IMG/VR virus record: IMGVR_UViG_3300009537_002006
Coordinates: 1 to 25,779 of that record
Source: a virus
Length of the DNA: 25,779 bases
Strand: one strand, 5' to 3'
The notes under the pieces are model-generated. The model saw only the letters and a program-made list of their open reading frames with translations, was not told the DNA's origin and ran no database searches. Below, in pieces: positions 12,359-20,500 of the stretch. Numbering within the stretch: position 1 is the stretch's first letter; every line of letters begins with the position of its first letter. The translations under genes were made by a program, and so were the position numbers.

Positions 12359-14558
12359 TCGAGATTACGTTAGTGAAGGGTTGAATGTAAACGCGCCAAT
12401 GGTGGGGCAGGATTCCCCTGTAACAATTCAAGGCGGTGGAGGCGATGGTGGAGTAAATGTACTCCTTCAAGGAAAGGTAGAACGAACTAATGCTAGTAAT
12501 GGAAAAACTGCGACTGTAACAAATGGAGAAAATATTCAAATTGCTTTAGATAATGTGTATAAATCAGGAGGTGGTACTGTAGTTGTATTACCGGGTACCT
12601 ACGTTCTAAATTCTGATCTAAATATTCCTTCAGGAGTTAAACTCGAAGGAGCATCCCGTGATGGTGTTTTAATTGATTGTAACACTAACTATTCAGTAAA
12701 AATGAATGGTGTCTCTGTTTATAGTACTGGCACAGTTACGATCGCAGTAGGTGATTCTATTGTTGTCGGTTCAGGTACTACTTGGACTTCAGATATGGTA
12801 GGTTCGTATATTTTACTGGATGATTATTACTATGAAATAACTGGTTATAATTCAGCAACTTCACTTGATATTGGTGAAGTTTACGCTGGTGTCGCTTTAA
12901 GCACAGATACTTATGTAATAGCTGATCCAAACTGGAATCCAAGTTTGGTCCGAGTGACAATTTTTAATTCTAGTGGTGCTGGTGTTGAATGTCATAATTC
13001 TTCTGAACCTAATCTTGATGATATATATGTATATGAATGTGGTACTGGTTTTGATATAAGCGAAGTAATTTTTCCACGTCTTCTTTTAACTGCGATTGCT
13101 AATGGAATTAACTTGGATTGTTATAAGATGCACGGATTTAAGATTGATTATACAGGACTTGAAGACGCAACGAATCAAGGAGCTATTTTTGACACTTGTA
13201 CTAGTGGAACATATTTTGATTCAAATATTACTGGAAATGGAGCGGATGGAATAAAACTAAATGACTGTAGAGGAATTGCTTTTATTTCAGTTTTTATTAA
13301 CGTTAATAGTGGTAAGGGTATTGAATTTGTTTCAAATAATTCTGATATACAGATGATGGGATGTACCATATCCGAGAATACAAGCGATGGAATAAAACTA
13401 ACAGCTTCAAGTGATCGTATTTCAATTTCTACAACATCTATTACAAATAATGGAGGTTACGGTGTGAATATAGCTGCTACAACTTGTGATGACAATTATA
13501 TTGTTGCTCCGTCATTTAATAATAATACATCTGGAGATATAAATGATAGCGGTACAGGTACAGTTTTAATTCCAACACTTTCAGAAGCTAATTTCGGTGA
13601 TGGGTCAGATGGAGTAATTGATTTAGATGGAACTAATACCTATGCTGGACATATCAGCAAGTCTGGAAATACTTATACACTTTTACGGAATTTATATGCG
13701 CTGTCACTAAATATTGATTCAGGTATCACCCTGATTGCAGATGGTTATAAAGTATACGTAGATGGTGCCACATCAGGATCTGGGACTATTAAAGGTGTGT
13801 TGGCAAGTAATGGTACAGCTGGTAGTAATGGAACTTTATCTAATGGAGGAGCTGGAGGAGCTGGAGGAGTTTCAACAGGTAGCGGGTATTTCAAAACTAC
13901 GGTTGGTGCTGCTGGGGCTGCTGGTCAAAATGCTGGTCTTTTAAGTGCTCCACCTGCAGGATCAAACGGAGGGGCAGTAGACCCTGGTATCGGAGTAGCT
14001 GGAGTAGCTGGAGGAGCTGGAGGAGCTGGATCACCAGCCGGTACTGGACCAGCAGTTTCGTCAGGAGGTGCAGTAGTATCTCCAGATTTAAAATTTGGAA
14101 CAGGTGTTTATGGGATTTATGAGATGGAGGACGTTGATTTTGATGGTACCCACAAAAAAATACTAGGGTCAGCTGGGTCTGGAGGAGGAGGTGGTGGAGG
14201 AACAGATGATTTTGATAATGGTGGCGGTGGCGGCGGTGGCGGTGCTGGTGCTTCAGGATCAATTGTTTGGATGGCAGTAAAAAATTGGTCAGGAGCAATT
14301 GTTATAGAATCAATTGGAGGGGATGGAGGGGATGGAGGGGATAGTTATGCGAGTGCAGGAGATACTGGTGGTGGCGGTGGCGGCGGTGGCGGTGCTGGAG
14401 GTGTGAGTGTGGTAATTTATAATAAAAAGAACTGGACCGGAAGTTATACTCTAACTGGAGGAGCTGGAGGTGCTGGAGGTTCTGGACGTGGAGCTGGATC
14501 AGCTGGATCAGCTGGAACAACTGGAACAACTGGAACTTCTTATGAAATACAAGTTTAA
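12348..14558 (+). CDS. Tail fibre or spike: beta-helix followed by glycine-rich adhesin tip
   Basis: The start at 12348 is chosen over the in-frame ATG at 12339 because it has the TTATG context used throughout; both overlap the upstream gene. The first 55 residues should bind the tail. Residues 55-430 look like a right-handed parallel beta-helix (pectate-lyase type): NIQIALDNVYKSGGGTVVVLPGTYVL and SGVKLEGAS, then repeated short Asn/Gly/Asp coils. A small beta unit at about 440-483 (TLLRNLYALSLNIDSG, LIADGYKVYVDGA) leads to a glycine-rich domain (about 498-736) with GGAGGAGG and poly-Gly runs, resembling polyglycine-II adhesin tips of T4-like gp38 proteins. No polysaccharide-cleaving residues can be identified by eye. 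The protein is probably a receptor-binding trimer. Confidence 0.8.
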   Translation: MSVSRDYVSEGLNVNAPMVGQDSPVTIQGGGGDGGVNVLLQGKVERTNASNGKTATVTNGENIQIALDNVYKSGGGTVVVLPGTYVLNSDLNIPSGVKLEGASRDGVLIDCNTNYSVKMNGVSVYSTGTVTIAVGDSIVVGSGTTWTSDMVGSYILLDDYYYEITGYNSATSLDIGEVYAGVALSTDTYVIADPNWNPSLVRVTIFNSSGAGVECHNSSEPNLDDIYVYECGTGFDISEVIFPRLLLTAIANGINLDCYKMHGFKIDYTGLEDATNQGAIFDTCTSGTYFDSNITGNGADGIKLNDCRGIAFISVFINVNSGKGIEFVSNNSDIQMMGCTISENTSDGIKLTASSDRISISTTSITNNGGYGVNIAATTCDDNYIVAPSFNNNTSGDINDSGTGTVLIPTLSEANFGDGSDGVIDLDGTNTYAGHISKSGNTYTLLRNLYALSLNIDSGITLIADGYKVYVDGATSGSGTIKGVLASNGTAGSNGTLSNGGAGGAGGVSTGSGYFKTTVGAAGAAGQNAGLLSAPPAGSNGGAVDPGIGVAGVAGGAGGAGSPAGTGPAVSSGGAVVSPDLKFGTGVYGIYEMEDVDFDGTHKKILGSAGSGGGGGGGTDDFDNGGGGGGGGAGASGSIVWMAVKNWSGAIVIESIGGDGGDGGDSYASAGDTGGGGGGGGGAGGVSVVIYNKKNWTGSYTLTGGAGGAGGSGRGAGSAGSAGTTGTTGTSYEIQV
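14220..14398 (+). repeat. 29-bp exact direct repeat pair in the glycine-rich fibre tip
   Basis: The 29 bases at 14220-14248 recur exactly at 14370-14398, 150 bases apart and in the same frame, both coding for a Gly run followed by Ala-Gly. Shorter tandem repeats lie around them: GGAGGGGAT three times (14316-14342), and GCTGGATCA twice (14493-14510) followed by GGAACAACT-type units. Such repeats can recombine or slip, changing tip length without breaking frame. Confidence 0.85.
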
Positions 14559-14566
14559 TAGTAAGG

Positions 14567-14583
14567 TATAATAATTAGTAATA
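14567..14583 (+). promoter_or_regulatory. Possible -10 element before the Ser-rich virion gene
   Basis: A perfect TATAAT sits at 14567-14572, 10 bases before the ATG at 14583, in the gap after the fibre gene. No acceptable -35 is found 16-18 nt upstream. In AT-rich DNA a lone TATAAT can arise by chance, so this is a weak call. If used, the leader would be only a few nucleotides. Confidence 0.25.
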
Positions 14584-15797
14584 TGGCAGTTTACAAAACA
14601 ACAGATGGAAAATGGGTCGCTTCCTATGGGGGAAAGAAGGTGTATACCACATCACAGTCAAAAGCACAGGCGGCTTATACTGATTTGAAAGCTGCTAAGA
14701 GCAGTAGCTCTTCTTCTAGTAGTAGTTCCTCTTCTAATGGTCGCTCTGTTCGTCTGGACCAAGCTAAGGTCGGTGATATAAAATCGATAAGAAGTGGTAA
14801 GTATACTTACTATACTCAAGCTGATATTAATGCGCGAGATGCTGCTAATCCTCCAGCTAAAAAGACTCTGTCTCCTGAAAAGATAGCGGAGATTGAAGCT
14901 ACTGGAGCTAGTATTGGCTGGACTCCCAAGCAAATCCAATGGGCTAAAGATGCTGCACTCGCGGCCTTGAATGGTACAGCTCAACCAGCTGGGACTCCTC
15001 CGCCTGAAGTTGCGGCTGTTGTTGAAGATGTTCCTGCTCCAGAGGAGACTGGCGGTACTGCGGACTCAACTGATTTAGAGAACTCGGCGGAGTTTAAGAA
15101 GTTGAGTAAAGAAGATCAGGAAGCAGTGTTGGCGGTATTTAATACGATTGCGAATAATGATCAAAAGCAGGCGGTTAAGTTTGCTGAAGCACTGAAGACT
15201 GCTGCGAAGATTAATGACCCTTACTTTGCTCAACAATTAACTCTGGCGGTTGATGCTATCGAACGTGGATATGTCTCGATTGATAATGAGGCGGAATTTG
15301 CAGAAGCTCAACTAATTAAGCGTCGTGATGACTTGGAGCAAGACTATCAGAGCAAGAAGGATTTCATGACATTAGAACAAGCGTCAGTGATGCGTGAGAT
15401 TGATAGAGCTTATGGCCAGAATTTGGAGAACCTACAACAGAGTATGGCTGCTACTGGGTTTACTCAGTCTTCACGTCGAGCGAAGAAGGAGGGGTTCTTA
15501 AATGAAGCAACTGGTGATCTAAGGGAATCAAAGAATCGAACCTTTGCTTACCAGCAATCACAAGAAGATCGTTCTTTGAGTAGAGGGCAACGTGATACCG
15601 CTGCTGAGATTGCTCGGTTGAAAGAACTGACAGCGGAAGGAAAATTAGACTTTTTGCGCAAGGCAGAGGCGCAAACGGGAACGGGAAATCTCCCTGATTT
15701 AGCAGGGGCTCCAGCGCCTTTAGGTAATATCACGGGTGACATACCAGAGAAACGTTTGCAAAACACAATACAAGCTGCCCAATCCTTTGTGTTCTGA
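14583..15797 (+). CDS. Putative internal virion protein with AP2-like N-terminus and Ser run
   Basis: Residues 8-38 (DGKWVASYGGKKVYTTSQ, then KAQAAYTDLKAAK) have the three-strand-plus-helix pattern of AP2-like or integrase-type DNA-binding modules. A run of 12 Ser (40-51), encoded by mixed AGC, AGT, TCT and TCC codons, forms a flexible linker. The rest is long helices: a Pro/Ala/Glu linker (about 138-160), then helical segments SAEFKKLSKEDQEAVLAVF and RRDDLEQDYQSKKDF to about residue 350. Composition and position between the fibre and very large internal protein suggest an ejection or internal virion protein, comparable in role to P22 gp7, gp16 or gp20. Mixed Ser codons indicate selection for serine, not slippage of a simple repeat. 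No enzymatic motif is visible. Confidence 0.55.
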   Translation: MAVYKTTDGKWVASYGGKKVYTTSQSKAQAAYTDLKAAKSSSSSSSSSSSSNGRSVRLDQAKVGDIKSIRSGKYTYYTQADINARDAANPPAKKTLSPEKIAEIEATGASIGWTPKQIQWAKDAALAALNGTAQPAGTPPPEVAAVVEDVPAPEETGGTADSTDLENSAEFKKLSKEDQEAVLAVFNTIANNDQKQAVKFAEALKTAAKINDPYFAQQLTLAVDAIERGYVSIDNEAEFAEAQLIKRRDDLEQDYQSKKDFMTLEQASVMREIDRAYGQNLENLQQSMAATGFTQSSRRAKKEGFLNEATGDLRESKNRTFAYQQSQEDRSLSRGQRDTAAEIARLKELTAEGKLDFLRKAEAQTGTGNLPDLAGAPAPLGNITGDIPEKRLQNTIQAAQSFVF

Positions 15798-15807
15798 CAC
15801 ATAAATT

Positions 15808-16473
15808 ATGAAATGTCAATATAATAAAAAACTTAGGTCTATTTATTTAAACAAAACTTTTGATGTTGTTTGTTCGGAGTGTAAAAAAGAAAGGACTGTA
15901 AAAATGAGTACATACCGAACTATAAAAAATAGAGGGAGCTTATGTGGTTCTTGTTCTCATAAAGGTATGGAATCTTGGAATAAAGGAAAAAAAGGTGTTC
16001 AAAAAGCCTGGAATAAAGGTTTACATACTGTTAGTAAGAGAGATTGTTTGTTTTGTAAAAAGGAATTTAAGACTATTATTTCTAATATTCAAGAGTGCTG
16101 TTCGCATTCATGTGCTCAACGATTACGAGTTCGAATAGGAAAGCATCATTTTGGAGATGGGACTAAGACAGATTTGAATTTTGCAGTAAGAACATCTGCT
16201 CCATATAAAAAGTGGAGAAAAGCTGTGATAAAAAGAGATGGGTACATTTGTGGTGAGTGTGAGGTGGAGAGTAAAAAGGGTAAGTTCTGTCTTATGCATG
16301 TGGATCATATAGTTCCCCTAAGTTTTTTACTTAAGGAGAATAATATTAATACTGTCTATGAAGCAATCGGATGTAAGGCTTTATGGAAGATAGAAAATGG
16401 AAGGGTGCTCTGTAAGGAGTGTCATTTATTAACCGATACGTATTCCGGGCGTGCTTTAAGTTATAATAATTAA
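15808..16473 (+). CDS. HNH homing endonuclease 3
   Basis: This 221-aa protein has an N-terminal zinc finger (CSEC at 22-25; CGSC at 46-49), a NUMOD-like basic repeat (SWNKGKKGVQKAWNKGLH at 56-73) and a second Cys module (CLFC at 80-83; CCSHSC at 97-102). A C-terminal HNH nuclease follows: CGEC (148-151), MHVDHIVPL with His164 and His167, ENGRVLCKECH with Asn197 and Cys202/Cys205. It shares the core pattern WRKxxxxRDGYxC with HNH 1, so these two may be related. The gene is much more AT-rich than its neighbours (about 27% GC in one 60-base line versus 45% in the upstream gene, counted by eye), indicating recent or foreign origin. It sits between two intact internal-protein genes, one base before the next ATG. 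Confidence 0.88.
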   Translation: MKCQYNKKLRSIYLNKTFDVVCSECKKERTVKMSTYRTIKNRGSLCGSCSHKGMESWNKGKKGVQKAWNKGLHTVSKRDCLFCKKEFKTIISNIQECCSHSCAQRLRVRIGKHHFGDGTKTDLNFAVRTSAPYKKWRKAVIKRDGYICGECEVESKKGKFCLMHVDHIVPLSFLLKENNINTVYEAIGCKALWKIENGRVLCKECHLLTDTYSGRALSYNN

Positions 16474-16474
16474 T

Positions 16475-17500
16475 ATGGCTGGATTAAATCAAGATCAACT
16501 AGATATACTAAAAGGAATGCCTGGTATTGACCAGAAGCTTGTTTCTGCGTATGAGAAGGGTGGGGCTAATCTTTCTAAAGATGAGCTTTCTTATGTTGAA
16601 AGCAAAGTGGTTACTCCTTCAGTTGTTTCTCAAACTCAAACTGGAGCGAAGGTTACTCCAACAGCAGATTTTAATCCTGATGAAGCGACTAGTCGTATAA
16701 CTAATTTTAGTGCTGCTTTGAATACGGCAATTGATAAAGCTCGTACCCAGCGACAAGATCAAACTTTGGATATGTTGGGTGGAGTTATTCCTTCCGGAGC
16801 ACTTCCAGCAACCTCGTTTGGTAGTGTACTGAAAGCATTTGATAATAGTTCAGCTCCTATCGAAGCGTCTTTACTAGATAGCGCCACTGGTTTTGCACAA
16901 GATATGGAACAGATGAAAGCTGATGAAGCTGCTCAAGCTAAACAGATTCAGGTAGATAATCAGAATTATATACGTGAGTTAGCTCTTTCAGTGGCTACCG
17001 AAACTGGTGATACGAAAGCCGCAAAAGTAATTTCTTCGTTAGTTGAAGGTGGAGACATCGATGCAGCGATTAACGCTTCATTGGCTGCCTATGGTGAGGA
17101 GTACTATAGAAGTGGAAATAATATTGTTACAAGGGATGAAGATGGTTCAGAAGAGACTGTGCTTGAATTCAAGAGTAGTGGCGAACCTCTAGCAACTTAT
17201 GGTCCGGCTGATAAATTTATTACCATGGCGGCTAAAGATGTGAAGAGTGAAGCGGTTCGTTTGTTTGGAACAGAGAATTTAGATTACTTTGATAATGTGC
17301 AAAAGCATACTCAAGATGAGTTGAAGAGCTTTATGGCTTTTTATCTTGAAATGATGAAGACAGAGAAAATGTCAATTCCTTTCACTATTGCTTATAATGA
17401 GTGGAGAGATGCTCGGGGTACTCCCGTAGAGAAGGATAAGAAGGGTGAGTCAGTTGAGACTGGAGATCTTTGGGATGACGTGTACGGAGAAAAAGAATAA
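16475..17500 (+). CDS. Putative internal virion/ejection protein (341 aa)
   Basis: The sequence is mostly helical and soluble. It starts MAGLNQDQLDILKGMPGIDQ, has an Ala/Gln/Asp-rich helix around 140-180 (AQDMEQMKADEAAQAKQIQ) and ends with an acidic tail (TGDLWDDVYGEKE). There is no Cys, signal peptide or convincing membrane segment, and no enzymatic motif. Together with the preceding 404-aa and following 1690-aa proteins it forms a helix-rich trio between fibre and portal genes, a typical position for proteins that leave the virion with the DNA. It starts one base after HNH 3 and ends 2 bases before the 1690-aa gene. Function is inferred from location only. Confidence 0.6.
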   Translation: MAGLNQDQLDILKGMPGIDQKLVSAYEKGGANLSKDELSYVESKVVTPSVVSQTQTGAKVTPTADFNPDEATSRITNFSAALNTAIDKARTQRQDQTLDMLGGVIPSGALPATSFGSVLKAFDNSSAPIEASLLDSATGFAQDMEQMKADEAAQAKQIQVDNQNYIRELALSVATETGDTKAAKVISSLVEGGDIDAAINASLAAYGEEYYRSGNNIVTRDEDGSEETVLEFKSSGEPLATYGPADKFITMAAKDVKSEAVRLFGTENLDYFDNVQKHTQDELKSFMAFYLEMMKTEKMSIPFTIAYNEWRDARGTPVEKDKKGESVETGDLWDDVYGEKE

Positions 17501-17502
17501 TT

Positions 17503-20500
17503 ATGTCTTTATATACTGAATATAAAAAAAGGAAAGAACAAGAAAAGGTAGTTCAGAATGTTGGGCTACCTGATTTCGGTGTAAGTGAATCAACTCATGC
17601 TCTTCCAAAAGATTTACAGCCAGCTAAAGTTCTTCCACCTTCTCCAAATACTACGCCTTCGACTCCTTTGGTGCGGGCTCCTGGATTAAAGATTAGTGGA
17701 ACAGGAGGGGAGGTTAAGAGCCTCTATGGTGAAGATGGAAAAATCTCTAAGGAAGTTATTGAAACAAATAAAGAAATTCGGGAAAAGAATACTCGCGAAT
17801 GGTTAAAAGGAAAGTTACCGGAACCGGTGCGCGAGGCTTTTTTTGGTACTGCGGTTCAAGGCGATAATGGTCTTATTGGTTGGATGTATGAAGAGAATTT
17901 AAAGTCAGATGAAATGAAGTACAACCAATACGAACGAGCCTTCCAGAGGTCAACTCCAGATCCTTACCGTCGCAGTGAATTAGCTACCGAGATAATTAAT
18001 GGTACTGAAATTAATGAACTTACTGAAGAGGAGAAGAGGGTGAAAAGGAGTTTAGTATTCTCGCGAGCTTTCTGGGGAACCTTAGAAAAACTTGACGCAA
18101 TTGGTCCGGTTGGTACCTTTGCTAAAGCTGCAGTAAGTAAGGTGGCAAAGCCTGTATTTAAAGCTATTAGCGCGGCTTCAAATTTAGATGAAGCTCAAAC
18201 AGTTCTGCGAAATATTGGAATAGAAGAAGATGTGATTGCGAAGTGGGGTGATGATGCTGTAAAAGCAACGACAGAAGAAGAAGTAACAACATTATTAAAA
18301 AATGTAGTTGATGACCAGAAGGTCAAAACCGGTATTGAAGAATCTGTTCTAAAAACAGTAGATGCTACTGATCCAATAACTGTTAGCGGTAAAGCTTTTT
18401 CTGATGAGGTATCAACCTTTAAGAGTGATATCAGAGAGGCGGCTGGTGAGGCTGGAGTAGTGATAAAAAAAGCTGATAATACTGTAGCAGCTTACCGCCG
18501 AGTAGTGGATCAAATAGAACAAGCTGGAGTGAAAGTGGAAGGTTTAGTAAAAACTCTTGATAATATCGAAGCTACAATCCGAACTGAGCCGGGGCGGTTT
18601 ATTGAAAACATTGTTCCTAAGATTCAAGAGGTAGTCCGAGCTGGGGAGGTTCCTAAAGATACTACCGGTCCTGTGTTCTTTGCTGATAAGACTGAGGATG
18701 GGATTAATTATGCCCGTGGTTATACAATAAAAGATATTATAAAAACAAATGAACCAGGTGTGATCCATACAGCAGAGTTACCAGAGGATTTAAAGATTTT
18801 TGATTCAAGTAAATCAGAAGATATTATAGCTCTTCGCAAAGTGTCTCCAGAAGCTGCTGATGCCCTTCAGGCTACTCCAGACTGGCAAGTTGGTACAAAG
18901 TATCTAAAGGAGGTAGAGAAGGCAGGCTTTGATGCTGCACGGCTGTTAGAACGCCCTTCTGGCTCTCCAGTTTTCGATGCAGTGGGGAAACAAGTAGCAG
19001 CTAAGGCTGATATTTATAGTACAGCAGTATTTAATCCTAAAAAAGTAAAATGGGGTAAACAACTAGATGAGGTGGCTGATCCTGTTAAAGAGAATTTAGG
19101 AATATTGGCAGTACACGTCCAAGAGCGGTATGGTAAGGCAGCGGTTACAAAAGCAAAGGCTCGTAAGTTTGCTGAGAATGAAAAGAAGGTATTTTTTCAG
19201 ATTGCAAAATTTTCTGAAGAAGCTAGATACGTAGCTGAAAATGGTGGTGAGATGATTCAAAGAATGCCAGAGTGGGTACCTAAAAATCTACAGAATGTAG
19301 TCCTTTTTGATGAAGTAACAGAAATTCTTGGTCGAGGAGGTGCACCAACTATCCATGGTGGTCCACATATGGAGCTATATACAGCGATGGTTGATGAGAC
19401 TGCTAGGTTGGCTGGGATTGTCAAGAAAGGTCCAAAGCCAGCGGTTGATGGTTCAGGAGCGATTGTACAGTCAATGCGTGAGAATACAGCGTTGCCTGGA
19501 GTTCCTCGACTGCGTGAAGAGCCTGGAGTCACAAAAACAAAGCCTGAAGCAGTAAAGGACAAGAAAAATGTCTTTGAAGATGATGAACCATCTGATTTTG
19601 ACCTTGAGAAATATGTTGCCAATAGAGGTGAAGAAGTTCGACTAGCGATGCCAAAGGCTCCACGTAAGGATATTAAGTGGATGGAGAAGGTTGAATTCAA
19701 GTTCGAAGGTGGTGATGTAAAGGACGTCGGTAAGTTCACTGCCTATGGTAACGATGTGTTCGCTGTCTCTGAGCGTGTCCTTAAAGAAAACTGGGCACTG
19801 ATTAAAGAAAAAGTCTTTGATCCTTTTGATGCTGCTAAAGGACGCTACGCTCGGGAGTCAATAGATCTTAATGAGGAACTCACCAATGTTATTGTCAAAA
19901 AATTAGGTATCACTCGAAAGAGTAAAGCTAGTGCTGCGGTTCAGGACTTTGGGGAAGGATTGAAAACTTATGACCAAGTGGTTCGCGAGTTTGGAGTTGA
20001 GCGAGCTAATCAGATCAAAGAAGCCTCTGAATGGTTCCGCGGAAAGTACGATGATATGCTCACAACTCTCAATGCTGGTCGACCAAAGTGGAGTCAGATT
20101 CCTAAACGAGATGATTACTTCCGGCACTTCGATGAACTTAGTGACTTCGGTCAATTAAAGAATAACTTTGAAAATCCTTCACTTGGTAACATTCGTGATG
20201 AGAGTTTAACCACAGCTGCTCGAAAGTTTTCCTTCACTAAGGCTCGAGAAGGTGAGAAAACCATTCGTGATGCGGTTGGTGGTTTTGCTAATTATATTCC
20301 GCAGTATACCTACACTAAGCATTTGAACCCTGAGATTTCAAAGATTAATGCGTTCATTAATGCGATGGAGAAACAAGGTGGGCCACAGGGTTATATTGAT
20401 TTTATAAAGACCTGGAATAACGAATTGGCTTTTGCTTATAATCCAATCGATGCCGGACTCGACTGGATGCCCGGCAGTCGTCAGACTATTGAAGTGGTCA

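Noticed and set aside
13897-14298. Long antisense frame (133 codons) opposite the glycine-rich region, rich in Leu, His and Gln
   Set aside because: It is the mirror of Gly/Ala-rich repeats; composition follows from the sense codons and no start context or neighbours support it.
14316-14529. Tandem repeats as a possible CRISPR array
   Set aside because: The repeats are 9 bases, directly adjacent and in frame with Gly-rich coding; there are no unique spacers of regular length.
19257-19739. Antisense frame of 160 codons inside the 1690-aa gene
   Set aside because: The sense frame is continuous, with domain-like sequence across the region; the antisense frame has no motif, start context or partner genes.
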